Of a DNA stretch of 64,000 bases, positions 44,434 through 54,232 are shown in pieces. The position numbers and the translations under genes are program-made. Location: NCBI RefSeq assembly GCF_016617715.1, contig NZ_CP067225.1:1240001-1304000 (forward strand). Reading direction: 5' to 3'. This DNA is from Paracoccus sp. MC1862 (GTDB lineage: Bacteria; Pseudomonadota; Alphaproteobacteria; Rhodobacterales; Rhodobacteraceae). The notes beneath the pieces are model-generated. The model was not told where the DNA came from. It saw only the letters and a list, made by a program, of their open reading frames with translations, and did not search any database. Each line of letters starts with the position of its first letter. The first letter of the stretch is position 1.

Positions 44434-45303
44434 TCAGCGGATCAGGGCCGAGAACTCCTTGCCGAAGGTTTTCTCGATAAAGGCGAACTGCGGCTCAAGC
44501 CGTTCGCGGATCTTCGCGCGGGCCTCGGCCGGGACCGAAAGCTCGCCGTTGGCGGCGAAGACCTTGGCCCCGAGATCGCGATAGCCGAAGGGGTCAAGGC
44601 CGCAGAAGCCCTCGATCCGCCGCATGAAGCCCTCGGGGTCCCTGGCGATCTGGCCGAAGGGCAGGATCAGCAGCCGGTCCTGCGGCAGCCGCGAGGTCCA
44701 GCGCGGCACATAGGTCGCGTAATCGCCGCGGTCATACAGCACCGGGTCGTCGATCTCGGCCAGCCATGCCTCGACGCCCTTGGGGTGCTTCTTCTTGCGC
44801 GTGAGGTTCATCTTCAACTGGCTGATCGCGCGATCGACCGGGTGGCGGATGATGTAGATGAAGCGGCCCTTCGGCAGGAAATCGGCGACGAAATCGACCC
44901 CCTCCTCGGGCAGCGTCGAATATTCGGGGGTGATGTCGCAGGGGATCGTGCCCTCGGGCGCGGGGGCGAAGACCTGCTTGTACCAGCGGTTGGTGAACAT
45001 CTCGCCCGTGGTGATCCGCTTGAGCCAGGCGTCGAGTTCGGGCGGCATCTCCTGCCCCTTGCCGGCATAGCGCTTTTCCTGGTTCTGGCGGGCGCGCCTG
45101 AAATGCCAGGGCAGCCATTGCCGGTGTTCCGGCACGAAGCGGTGGTTGAAGAACTGCGCTTCCTTGAAGGGCGGCAGCCAGACCTGCGGATGCTGGGCGA
45201 TCATCTGCCCCAGCCAGGTGGTGCCGGCCTTCTGCGCCCCGATACCGACGATCTGCGGCTTTTTCGGGGCGCCCTCGGGGTCCCATTTCGGCAGAACAGT
45301 CAC
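44434..45303 (-). CDS. Sulfotransferase-domain protein
   Basis: A 289-residue PAPS-dependent sulfotransferase-type protein, acceptor unknown. The 5'-phosphosulfate loop is IVGIGAQKAGTTWLGQMIAQHPQ near residue 20. The 3'-phosphate site is FIYIIRHPVDRAISQLKMNLTRKKKHPKG near residue 150, with the conserved arginine and serine. RLLILPFGQIARDPEGFMRRIEGFCGL follows as in the family. No membrane segment is visible. Neighbours give no hint of the substrate; it may modify a surface glycan or lipid. Confidence 0.88.
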   Translation of the reverse strand: MTVLPKWDPEGAPKKPQIVGIGAQKAGTTWLGQMIAQHPQVWLPPFKEAQFFNHRFVPEHRQWLPWHFRRARQNQEKRYAGKGQEMPPELDAWLKRITTGEMFTNRWYKQVFAPAPEGTIPCDITPEYSTLPEEGVDFVADFLPKGRFIYIIRHPVDRAISQLKMNLTRKKKHPKGVEAWLAEIDDPVLYDRGDYATYVPRWTSRLPQDRLLILPFGQIARDPEGFMRRIEGFCGLDPFGYRDLGAKVFAANGELSVPAEARAKIRERLEPQFAFIEKTFGKEFSALIR

Positions 45304-45460
45304 GGCGCAGCTTCACCACGTTCAGGGTCCGCCCGGCCCCGGCCTTCGGCGCGGTCGCGCCCGATCCGGCCACCGCGACAAAACCCCCGGCGCAGACGGT
45401 TTCACCCGTCTTTCGCCCATATCCCGCAGCCGGTCAAACCGATAGCCCGAGGGTCCGTCC

Positions 45461-46861
45461 CTATGGCCGGCCCCAGAGGTCGTAATCCGAGGCCTCGTCC
45501 ACCGTGACCGTCAGGGTGTCGCCGGGTGAAAGCGCCTCGAAGCCCTCGTCGATGAACAGGTTGCCGTCGATTTCCGGCGCGTCGGCCATGGTGCGGCAGG
45601 TGGCTCCGCCCTCGTCCACGCTGTCCACGATGACCTGCTGGCGCGTGCCGACCCTGGCGGCCAGCTTCGCTGCGGAAATCGCCTGCGCCTTCTGCATGAA
45701 GCGGTCCCAGCGGTCCTGCTTGACCTCGGGGGCCACATGGTCGGGCAGGTCGTTGGCCCGCGCGCCACGCACGTTCTCATACTGGAAGCAGCCGACGCGA
45801 TCCAGTTGCGCCTCGTCCAGCCAGTCGAGCAGATGCTGGAACTCGGCCTCGGTCTCTCCCGGATAGCCGACGATGAAGGTGGACCGCAGCGTGATCCCCG
45901 GAGCGGCGGCGCGCCAGGCAGCGATCTCGTCCAGCGTCTTGGCTGACGCGGCAGGCCGGGCCATGCGGCGCAGCACGTCCGGGTGTGCGTGCTGGAAGGG
46001 GATGTCCAGATAGGGCAGCACCCCCGCGCCCCTGGCCGCCGTCTCGGCCATCAGCGGGATCAGGTTGCGGACATGGGGATAGGGATAAACGTAATGCAGC
46101 CGCACCCATGCGCCCAGAGAACCCAGATCACGGGCAAGGTCGGTGATATGGGCGCGGTGGCCCCGCTCCTCGGCGTGACGCAGGTCCACACCGTAAGCCG
46201 AGGTGTCCTGCGAGATCACCAGCAGCTCGCGCACGCCGCTGGCGACCAGCTTTTCCGCCTCGCGCATCACGGCATGGGCCGGGCGGCTGACCAGTTTACC
46301 GCGCATGTCGGGAATGATGCAGAACTTGCAGGCGTGATTGCAGCCCTCGGAAATCTTCAGATAGGCATAGTGGCGGGGCGTCAGCCGCACCTCGGACGCC
46401 GGCAGCAGGTCGATGAACGGGTCCGGCGCGGGCGGCACGGCCAGATGGACCGCGTCCAGCACCTGCTCGTATTGATGCGGTCCCGTCACCGCCAGAACGC
46501 GGGGGTGGACGCCGGTGATGTATTCCGGTTCCGCCCCGAGGCAGCCGGTCACGATAACCCGGCCGTTTTCCGACAGCGCCTCGCCGATGGCTTCAAGGCT
46601 TTCCGCCTTGGCGCTGTCCAGAAAGCCGCAGGTGTTCACGATCACGGCATCCGCGCCCTGATAGGCAGGGCTGATCGCATACCCTTCGGCCCGCAGGCGG
46701 GTCAGGATGCGTTCGCTGTCCACCAGCGCCTTGGGGCAGCCGAGGCTGACCATGCCGATAGTGGGCTGCCCCGCGCGCCCCGCAGCCGCGCGGGCTGGCG
46801 CGTCGTCAAGGCGAAGGGCGGGGGCGAGGTCCGGGCGAAGGCTGGGAGGGTTCAGGCTCAT
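45461..46861 (-). CDS. rimO: Ribosomal protein S12 methylthiotransferase RimO
   Basis: Radical-SAM enzyme adding a methylthio group to the aspartate of ribosomal protein S12; 466 residues. The N-terminal MTTase domain has [23 protein letters not shown] and [18 protein letters not shown] with the auxiliary-cluster cysteines. The radical SAM motif is [19 protein letters not shown] near residue 175. The C-terminal TRAM domain includes [17 protein letters not shown]. An N-terminal extension of about 30 residues precedes the core. GLCP-type SLGCPKA separates it from MiaB. Confidence 0.96.
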   Translation of the reverse strand: MSLNPPSLRPDLAPALRLDDAPARAAAGRAGQPTIGMVSLGCPKALVDSERILTRLRAEGYAISPAYQGADAVIVNTCGFLDSAKAESLEAIGEALSENGRVIVTGCLGAEPEYITGVHPRVLAVTGPHQYEQVLDAVHLAVPPAPDPFIDLLPASEVRLTPRHYAYLKISEGCNHACKFCIIPDMRGKLVSRPAHAVMREAEKLVASGVRELLVISQDTSAYGVDLRHAEERGHRAHITDLARDLGSLGAWVRLHYVYPYPHVRNLIPLMAETAARGAGVLPYLDIPFQHAHPDVLRRMARPAASAKTLDEIAAWRAAAPGITLRSTFIVGYPGETEAEFQHLLDWLDEAQLDRVGCFQYENVRGARANDLPDHVAPEVKQDRWDRFMQKAQAISAAKLAARVGTRQQVIVDSVDEGGATCRTMADAPEIDGNLFIDEGFEALSPGDTLTVTVDEASDYDLWGRP

Positions 46862-47112
46862 GCGCCGCCATATAGCGACGGACAGGCCGAACGCAAAGCG
46901 CCACGACGCGGCGTTGTCGCGGATGGTGCCTGCGGGGCGGGCAGCCTGCGGGGCGTCTATGTGCGAGGCACAAGGTCGCGGCAGCGCCGGACGGCGGGCA
47001 GGATGCGGGGCTACGCGGCCCGCCCGCCGCTGGCGCGGTCGTGATCCACGAGCCTGGCCCCAGCAACATCCCGTGGATTTTCATTTCCGCCGCCGCTGGG
47101 CATGATGCTGCC

Positions 47113-47613
47113 ATGCAGATCATCCCTCGCCATTTCCGCCGTGCCGCTGTCCTCGCGCTGTTCGCCCTGCCTGCCTGCGCCGCGCAACCGCCCGCCGCCA
47201 CCGTCGCCACCGTCGCGACCGCGTCCCAGCCGCTGCAGGTCGCCGCCACGACGGAACCCGTCGTCATCCACAACAACCGGGGCGGCAATGTCCTGCAGAT
47301 GATCGCCCGGCGAAACGAGCTTGAGGCCTCGGGCCGCCCGGTCCGCATCACCGGCCTCTGCAACTCGGCCTGCACGATGCTGATCACGCTGCCGAATGCC
47401 TGCCTTGCGCCGGATGCCTCGGTCGGCTTCCACGCGCCGCGCCTGCCGGGGACGCAGATCATCCCGCCCATCGTGGACCAGTTGATGGCGATGCACTACC
47501 GCAATGGCATCCTTGAACGCTGGGACAGCGAATGGCGCCATTCGCTGAAGATCCAGAGCATCAGCGCCCGCGAATATGTCCGGCTCGACCCCCAGACCCG
47601 GCTTTGCCGGTAA
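47113..47613 (+). CDS. Secreted lipoprotein with ClpP-like fold
   Basis: A 166-residue exported protein. RRAAVLALFALPACAAQ is a signal sequence with a plausible lipobox (LPAC), so it is probably a periplasmic lipoprotein. The mature part resembles the COG3904-type ClpP/crotonase-like fold: VVIHNNRGGNVLQMIARRNELEASGRPVRITGLCNSACTMLITLPNACLAPDASVGFHAP. In that fold, the serine of CNSACT would be at the nucleophile position and the histidine of GFHAP nearby, with cysteines that may pair. Protease activity is not established. The start at 47113 follows the hydrophobic logic of the signal sequence. Confidence 0.75.
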   Translation: MQIIPRHFRRAAVLALFALPACAAQPPAATVATVATASQPLQVAATTEPVVIHNNRGGNVLQMIARRNELEASGRPVRITGLCNSACTMLITLPNACLAPDASVGFHAPRLPGTQIIPPIVDQLMAMHYRNGILERWDSEWRHSLKIQSISAREYVRLDPQTRLCR

Positions 47614-47616
47614 GGC

Positions 47617-48726
47617 TCAGGCCGGCGCCGAGACCAGCGGCTTGAAGTTGCGGACCTGCCGCTCGATCAGCCTTGCCACGGGCTTGCCGCGCATCACCGG
47701 CCTTGCCATGGGCGGCGGATCGTCGTGGCGCGGGGCGACCAGGTCGGGGAACAGCGCCCGCAGTTCCCGCAGCGCGGCATCGGTCATCGAGGCCACGGCC
47801 ATCGGCCCCAGGTAAAGCGATTCGGCCTCGGCCCCTTCGGCAAAGACGATCTCGTGGCGGTCGAACATCAGGTGCCAGTAGCCGATGCCGTCCTGCGCCG
47901 GAACGCAGTCGATCCCCGGATGGCCGACAAGGTGGACAGCGGCGATCAGCACCTCGGTCGAGCCGGTCATGCGTTCCGCGATGGTCGAGCGGACCAGGAT
48001 CCGGTGCTGCGGGGAAACGATGAGGTCGCGCAGCGGCATCCCCGGCCCCAAGGCACCGGCGGCGATGCGGATCGGGTTCAACCCGGGGTTTGCCACGAGG
48101 CTTGCCGCCGAAAGCCGCCTGCCGCCCAGCCAGCGCAGGGGCTGCAGGCCATGGTCGCGGGTGCGGATCAGGTCGCCCACCCGCAGCCGGTGGACCGGGC
48201 GCGGCCCCTCGGCCGTCTCGATCAGCGTGCCGGTGGCGAAGCAGGTGACGTCAACGCTGAAATCGTCGTCGCCGTCGATTTCACCCCAGGGAACCTGCCG
48301 GACGGCCTCGGTCGATCCGATATAAATGAACTGGATGGCCTTGCCCTGTTCTCCGCTCCAATCGACGGCGGCACCGTCAATGGGCAGCCAGAGCTGGGCC
48401 TTCGGCGCATCGGAAGTCCCCGTCAGAGACAGGACCAGCGCGTCAACATTGCCGCCGGTGACACCCTCCGGCCCGCTGAAGTCGGTGTACATCAAGCCTC
48501 GGCGGATAAGAGAGATGCTGTAGCGGACATCATTCAGGATGATGATGTCATCCACCGAAAGGAAACCCGGCGCCGCCTGAACCACCTCCAGCGGATCAAG
48601 GCTGGCCGAGATGTGGTGCGTCGGCTTGTAGGCATAGCCCTCGCCCGTCCGCCCTTCCGGGAAGATGGCGGCCGCGTCCAGCGTTTCCGGCCCCGTAAGG
48701 ATGCTCGCGTCATAAAGCTTCGCCAT
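47617..48726 (-). CDS. Hint-domain protein
   Basis: A 369-residue protein common in Rhodobacterales. Residues 1-160 form a beta-rich N-domain of unknown role (LYDASILTGPETLDAAAIFPEG). The Hint module begins at VTCFATGTLIETAEGPRPVHRLRVGDLIRTRDHGLQPLRWLGGR, with the first cysteine in place as in autoprocessing Hint domains, and continues to LIVSPQHRILVRS with the conserved histidine. It ends with a basic-proline-rich tail. No signal peptide is evident; relatives are thought to be exported by type I systems, but no calcium-binding RTX repeats are seen here. Self-cleavage is unproven. Confidence 0.85.
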   Translation of the reverse strand: MAKLYDASILTGPETLDAAAIFPEGRTGEGYAYKPTHHISASLDPLEVVQAAPGFLSVDDIIILNDVRYSISLIRRGLMYTDFSGPEGVTGGNVDALVLSLTGTSDAPKAQLWLPIDGAAVDWSGEQGKAIQFIYIGSTEAVRQVPWGEIDGDDDFSVDVTCFATGTLIETAEGPRPVHRLRVGDLIRTRDHGLQPLRWLGGRRLSAASLVANPGLNPIRIAAGALGPGMPLRDLIVSPQHRILVRSTIAERMTGSTEVLIAAVHLVGHPGIDCVPAQDGIGYWHLMFDRHEIVFAEGAEAESLYLGPMAVASMTDAALRELRALFPDLVAPRHDDPPPMARPVMRGKPVARLIERQVRNFKPLVSAPA

Positions 48727-48795
48727 GGCTGCCCCCTTGTTTTCACAAAGGATTAATGGCCAAGGGTTAAGGCTTGGTTAAGCGCGGCGGAAAGA

Positions 48796-49553
48796 TCACT
48801 CGCGCAGGCGCCAGCCGGTCAGGAAGATCCAGCGGATCGCGGCCAGCAGCACGACGATCATCAGCGCGACCGCCACCAGCGAGACCCCCACCGGCACGTC
48901 GGCAAGGTCGAAGAACGACCAGCGGAAGCCCGAGACGAGGTAAAGGACCGGGTTCAGCTTGGCCACCTGTTCCCAGAAGGGCGGCAGCATGGATGCCGAG
49001 TAGAAGGCCCCGCCCAGGAAGACCAGCGGCGTGATGATCATCATCGGCACGATCTGCAACTGCTCGAAGTTCCTGGCCCAGAGGCCGAGGATGAAGCCCA
49101 GAAGCGCGAAGGCCGTCGAGGTCAGGACAAGGAAGGCGACCATCCAGACGGGATGGACGATATGGACGCCGACGAACCAGAAGCTGGTCAGCAGGATCAC
49201 CAGCGCGATCAGGATGGCCTTGGAGGCGGCGGCGCCGACAAAGCCCAGCGTGACCTCGACCCAGCCGGTGGGGGCCACGAGATATTCGTAGATCGTGCCC
49301 GAGAACTTGGGAAAGAAGATGCCGAAGCTGGCGTTGGACACCGACTGCTGGAGCACTGTCAGCATCATCAGCCCCGGCACGATGAAGGCGCCGTAGGGCA
49401 CGCCCTCGACCGACTGGATGCGCCCGCCGATGGCCGCGCCGAAGACCACGAAATACAAGACCGTGGACAGCACCGGGGATGCCAGCGACTGCCAGATGGT
49501 GCGGAAGAAGCGCGACATCTCGTGGCGGTAGATCGCGCGGACGGACCCCCAGT

Positions 49554-49557
<4 letters not shown>
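48796..49557 (-). CDS. ABC-2-type permease (YadH-like)
   Basis: Membrane subunit of an ABC-2 exporter, 253 residues with six helices. The N-terminal [38 protein letters not shown] and the [18 protein letters not shown] coupling-type segment match the YadH group. [37 protein letters not shown] is the family's second conserved stretch. The start overlaps the ATPase gene stop (ATGA). The substrate of YadGH-type exporters is unknown. Confidence 0.92.
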
Positions 49558-50492
<935 letters not shown>

Positions 50493-50522
50493 GGGCGTTC
50501 CTTCCAGCGGCTGGATCGAGAG

Positions 50523-51335
50523 CTATGCAGCCCCGCCCTGCTTGTCCAGCGCAAGCCCGGCATCCGCCATCAGCCGATCCGAGGCGGCCTCGACCTTTTC
50601 CTCCACCCGGGCCACCAGTTCTGCGGCGGGCAGGGTGACGGTCACGGGATCGAGGAACTCGATCACCGCACGTCCGGGCCTGATCCGCAGCCCGTCCCTG
50701 GGCCAGAACATACCGCAGTTGACAGCCACCGGGTGGACCGGCAGCCCGGTCGCCTGGTGGATAGTGCCGACGCCGTGCTTGTAGCTGCGCCGCTCGCCCG
50801 GCCGTGTGCGGGTGCCCTCGGGGTAGATGATGAGCTGGCCCAGGCCGTCCGCCGAGGCGCGTGAGGCCTGAATCCCGGCGATGATCTGGCGCATCGCCTC
50901 GGAGCCGCGGGTGCGGTCGATGGGGATGCAGCCCGCCAGCCGCGCGTAATGGCCCATGATCGGCACCCGCAGCACCTCGCGCTTCATGATGAAGGCGCAT
51001 TGCGGGACCGCATGGGCGATGGCGAGGATGTCGAGGAAGCTCTGGTGCTTGGCCGCGATGATGCAGTCATGCACGGGGGGGGTGCCCCGCAGTTCGACCG
51101 AGACGCCGAGGATCGCGCGGGCCGCGGCCAGCAGGCGCCCGGTCCAGGCGATGGGCAGGACATGAGCGTTCTGCGGGTTGCGCCGGATCTTCGGCCACCA
51201 CCACAGGCCCATGAAGATGGTGACAAGGGCGATCCAGACGTAGAACACGACCATTCTGAGCGGCCAGAGGAGCGGCAGGGGGCGGGGTTCGTAGCGCGGA
51301 TCGGCGCCGGGCCGGCGCTCTGCCCTGTTCGCCAC
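50523..51335 (-). CDS. plsC: 1-acyl-glycerol-3-phosphate acyltransferase
   Basis: Membrane enzyme making phosphatidic acid from lysophosphatidic acid; about 270 residues from the GTG at 51335. A hydrophobic segment (MVVFYVWIALVTIFMGLWWW) starts the membrane part. The catalytic motif is IIAAKHQSFLDILAI, of the H-x4-D type (HQSFLD), with YPEGTRTRPGERRSYKHG as the second acyltransferase motif. The open frame extends back to an ATG at 51491 that overlaps the ftsX-like stop, but it would then run through two strong hairpins and a non-conserved leader. ATG 51254 is a shorter alternative. The start is the uncertain part. Confidence 0.85.
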   Translation of the reverse strand: MANRAERRPGADPRYEPRPLPLLWPLRMVVFYVWIALVTIFMGLWWWPKIRRNPQNAHVLPIAWTGRLLAAARAILGVSVELRGTPPVHDCIIAAKHQSFLDILAIAHAVPQCAFIMKREVLRVPIMGHYARLAGCIPIDRTRGSEAMRQIIAGIQASRASADGLGQLIIYPEGTRTRPGERRSYKHGVGTIHQATGLPVHPVAVNCGMFWPRDGLRIRPGRAVIEFLDPVTVTLPAAELVARVEEKVEAASDRLMADAGLALDKQGGAA

Positions 51336-51355
51336 TTCCGGGGCCTCGCTCGCCA

Positions 51356-51393
51356 AGAACGGTCCACCGGACCGTTCTCCCGGCGCCCGGGAG
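51356..51393. repeat. Two abutting hairpins upstream of plsC
   Basis: AGAACGGTCC (51356-51365) pairs perfectly with GGACCGTTCT (51369-51378) around a 3-base loop. CTCCCGG (51377-51383) pairs with CCGGGAG (51387-51393) around CGC. The two hairpins share two bases, so both cannot be fully formed. They lie between the ftsX-like stop and the chosen plsC start. A TATTTT-containing stretch adjoins on the right. They may end the ftsEX transcript or belong to a dispersed repeat. Confidence 0.8.
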
Positions 51394-51490
51394 TCCTGGA
51401 TATTTTCAACCGAACGACTCTCGCCGAAAGTGCTGCCGGCAGGCGCGGGCAGCAGCGCCCAGCCGGGTTGCTCGATACGGCGCGGCGGCA

Positions 51491-52468
51491 TCAGCGGACC
51501 TCGCGCAGCATCCGCAGCGCGGCGGCGCGGGTCGCGACGAAGCCCACCAGCGCACCCACCGGCGGGATCAGCAGCGGCCAGAGCCAGCCCCAGCCGGAAA
51601 AGCCGAGGCCAGTCAGGAAGCCCCCCGCCGCCTGCATGTCGGGCAGCGCGAAGATGGCGAGCATCCCCAGCGCTGTCCCCCCCGCCGCCCCCAACGCGGC
51701 GCGGCGGGTCAGGCGGCGGACGAAGGCCTGGGCGATGGTCAGGTCGCGGGCGCCGATCAGCCGCATGACCCGGATCACCTGCCCGTTCGCGGCAAGCGTC
51801 GCCTGTGCCGCCAGCGTGACGATGGCCGCACCCGCCGCCCCGATCAGGACCAGCGACAGCCAGCCAAGCACCCGCAGCCGCGAGGCCGCCGAGACCAGCG
51901 GCTGGCGCCAGCGGGTGTGGTCGTCCAGCACCGCGCCCGGCGCCTCGGCCTCAAGCCGCAGCCGCAGCCCCTCGGCGTCAAAGCCGCGTGCGGTCGTGAC
52001 CTGCACCAGCCGGGGCACCGGCAGCGCATCGACGGGGACATCTGGACCGAACCAGGGTTCCAGCAGCGCCTCGACCTCGGCGGCGTCCAGCAGGTGGCTT
52101 TCGGCGATGCCGGGCGTCGTTTCCAGCACCTGCCGGACCGTGGCCGTCTGCGCCTCGATCTCGTCCGTCGGGGCCGAGACGCGGATCGTCACCGTCTGCG
52201 CCAGCCCCTCGGCCCAGCGGTCGGCCAGCCGCCCCGTGGCCAGCGACAGCGCCAGCGCGAATACCGCAAGGAAAGCCATCACCCCCGCGCCGAAGGCCGT
52301 CAGCTTCGCGGTCACGCCCGAAGGCGGCACGATCCGGTCCCCCAGCCCCGCCTCGCGCCCGGCCAGCGACCGCCAGAGCGTGCCGAAATCCAGCGCCTGC
52401 AGGTCGGCGCGAACCGGGCGCGCGCGGCGGAACCTTGCCCGCCAGTCGGAACGATTCGGCCCGCTCAC
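51491..52468 (-). CDS. ftsX: Cell division protein FtsX-like permease
   Basis: Membrane partner of FtsE in the complex that activates septal peptidoglycan hydrolases; 325 residues. Four helices are visible: FGAGVMAFLAVFALALSLA near residue 60, then three in the C-terminal half (SLVLIGAAGAAIVTLAA, AALGAAGGTALGMLAIFAL, WGWLWPLLIPPVGALVGFV). Between the first two lies an extracytoplasmic domain of about 120 residues with TVTIRVSAPTDEIEAQ. IRVMRLIGARDLTIAQAFVRR is the cytoplasmic coupling helix. The GTG start overlaps the FtsE stop (GTGA). Confidence 0.92.
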   Translation of the reverse strand: MSGPNRSDWRARFRRARPVRADLQALDFGTLWRSLAGREAGLGDRIVPPSGVTAKLTAFGAGVMAFLAVFALALSLATGRLADRWAEGLAQTVTIRVSAPTDEIEAQTATVRQVLETTPGIAESHLLDAAEVEALLEPWFGPDVPVDALPVPRLVQVTTARGFDAEGLRLRLEAEAPGAVLDDHTRWRQPLVSAASRLRVLGWLSLVLIGAAGAAIVTLAAQATLAANGQVIRVMRLIGARDLTIAQAFVRRLTRRAALGAAGGTALGMLAIFALPDMQAAGGFLTGLGFSGWGWLWPLLIPPVGALVGFVATRAAALRMLREVR

Positions 52469-53139
52469 AGCTCGGCCCCCGCCGCCTGGATGCGGCAGCC
52501 GCCGATCCGCAGCACGCGGGCCGACACCTGCTGCCTGGCGGCGCGCACGAGGTTCAGATCATGGGTGGCAATCAGCACGGTCTTGCCCGACTTGTTCAAC
52601 TCGATCAGCAATTGCAGCAGCCTCAGCGACATGTCCCAGTCGAGGTTGCCCGTTGGCTCGTCCGCAAGGATCACGTCCGGCGAGAGGATCACCGCGCGGG
52701 CCAGCGCCGCCCGCTGCCGCTCGCCCCCCGACAGCGACGGCGGCAGGGCGCGGGCGGCCTGCGTCATCTGCACCCAGGCCAAGAGGTCACGGATCGCCGC
52801 CATGTCCACCGGCTCGCCCGCGATGGTCATCGGCAAGGCGATATTTTCCGCCACCGGCAGATGGTCGAGGAACTGCGTATCCTGGTGGACCAACCCGATC
52901 CGGCGGCGCAGCCTGGCAATGGCGTCGCGGCCCAGCGCCGCCGCATCCTCGCCGAACAGCGACAGCGTCCCCGAGGTCGGCAGCAGGTCGGCGATGCAGA
53001 GCCGCAGGAAGGTGGTCTTGCCGGAACCGGAGGGGCCGATCAGGAAATGGAACGAGCCGCGCGGCAGGCTGAGCGTGATGCCCTGAAACAGCGCCTCTCC
53101 CCGAGGGTAGGCGAAGCCAACATCCCGCATCTCGATCAC
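52465..53139 (-). CDS. ftsE: Cell division ATPase FtsE
   Basis: ATPase of the FtsEX complex, 224 residues. Walker A is LIGPSGSGKTTFLRLC, the signature is SLSGGERQRAALARAV, Walker B is VILADEPTGNLDWDMSLRLL and the H-loop is LIATHDLNLV. The start is GTG at 53139 (VIEMRDVGFAYPRGEALF), with AAGGAGG placed six to seven bases upstream; the longer frame to 53271 would overlap the divergent zinc-ribbon gene. The stop overlaps the ftsX start. Divergent genes are separated by about 106 bases holding both promoters. Confidence 0.93.
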   Translation of the reverse strand: MIEMRDVGFAYPRGEALFQGITLSLPRGSFHFLIGPSGSGKTTFLRLCIADLLPTSGTLSLFGEDAAALGRDAIARLRRRIGLVHQDTQFLDHLPVAENIALPMTIAGEPVDMAAIRDLLAWVQMTQAARALPPSLSGGERQRAALARAVILSPDVILADEPTGNLDWDMSLRLLQLLIELNKSGKTVLIATHDLNLVRAARQQVSARVLRIGGCRIQAAGAEL

Positions 53140-53245
53140 GTCCGCCCTCCTTGGCCCGCGGCGCGCTTGGCGGCCGAACGCGGCGTTGATAGAACGTCCG
53201 CGCGCCGATGAAAACCAGCGGCGCAGGCGAAACGGGGGCCATGCG

Positions 53246-54232
53246 ATGCGGCTGATCTGCCCGCGCTGCAACGCGCAATACGAAATCGACGCGGGCGCGG
53301 TCCCCCTGGCCGGGCGCGACGTGGAATGTTCCGCCTGCGATCACGTCTGGCGGGCGATGCCCGATGCCGAGGATTTCGACGCCGGGGCGCGGCCGCAACT
53401 CAGCCGCCGCCTGAGCGAATCGGTGATCGGCATCCTGCGCGAGGAAGCCGCGCGCGAGCTTGAGGTCCGTGCCTCCGAGCGCCGGACCCAGCGCGCGGCC
53501 GAACGCGCCGCGGCGATCGCGGCAGAACTTGGCGGGCCGGGGCCGGACCCTGCGCCGTCTTCCCTGGACGGCAGCACCGATGCGCAGGGGACGGGCCGGC
53601 AGGAACCGCGCGGCACCGTCATTGCCGCGTCCTCGGGCGGTGTGCCGGAAGCAAAGGCCGATCCGGCGGGCGATGTGCCCGACGCCCATGCGCAGGAGGT
53701 TGAGCCTGGCGCCGACGCGGGCAAGGGGACGACTGCCGTTCATCCGGTTTCCGACCTCGGGGCGTCTTCCGCAAGCGCGCCCCCGGCCGGCCGCGACCGG
53801 TCGGATGCCGCACCGGAAGGCGCTGCCGCCGATCACGGCGGGGTCGGACCGGGCAAGGGTCCCGATGCGGAAGACCTGCGCGCGCCCCTAGGCGAGGCGC
53901 CACGTCGGCTTCGCCCGGAGGCCACGGTCGAAAGCCTGCGCGAAGGTCGGGACCGGGTCGCCCCTTCCTCCGGCGCGGCACAGCCGGTCCCAGCGGCGCG
54001 GAAAGGGGGCGTTCCGCGCCGTCGGGGTTATGCGGCAGGCTTCAGCACCGCCGCGATCATCGCGCTGCTGGTGCTGGCACTCTACGCGCTTGCGCCGCGG
54101 GTGGCGGATCAGGGGGCACCCGGAGCGGCCCTTGATGGCTGGCGGAGCGAGGTCGATCGTGGCCGCGACTGGCTGGCCGAGCAAGGCGGAGCCGCCGCAG
54201 GCAGCCTGCGGGATCTTCTGCGGGGCGAGTAG
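53246..54232 (+). CDS. MJ0042-type zinc-ribbon membrane protein
   Basis: A 328-residue protein. The N-terminal zinc ribbon MRLICPRCNAQYEIDAGAVP and VECSACDHVW has the C-x2-C pairs of the MJ0042 family. A charged helical stretch follows (ESVIGILREEAARELEVRASERRTQRAAERAAAI), then about 160 residues of low-complexity, acidic, proline-rich sequence. One transmembrane helix lies near residues 271-290 (TAAIIALLVLALYALAP), and a short tail ends in LRDLLRGE. It is divergent from ftsE, a recurring arrangement in this group. Function unknown. Confidence 0.85.
   Translation: MRLICPRCNAQYEIDAGAVPLAGRDVECSACDHVWRAMPDAEDFDAGARPQLSRRLSESVIGILREEAARELEVRASERRTQRAAERAAAIAAELGGPGPDPAPSSLDGSTDAQGTGRQEPRGTVIAASSGGVPEAKADPAGDVPDAHAQEVEPGADAGKGTTAVHPVSDLGASSASAPPAGRDRSDAAPEGAAADHGGVGPGKGPDAEDLRAPLGEAPRRLRPEATVESLREGRDRVAPSSGAAQPVPAARKGGVPRRRGYAAGFSTAAIIALLVLALYALAPRVADQGAPGAALDGWRSEVDRGRDWLAEQGGAAAGSLRDLLRGE

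Noticed and set aside
53186..53245. Longer zinc-ribbon protein start at 53186
   Set aside because: It would add a polar stretch ahead of the zinc ribbon, which normally begins the protein, and would crowd the ftsE promoter.
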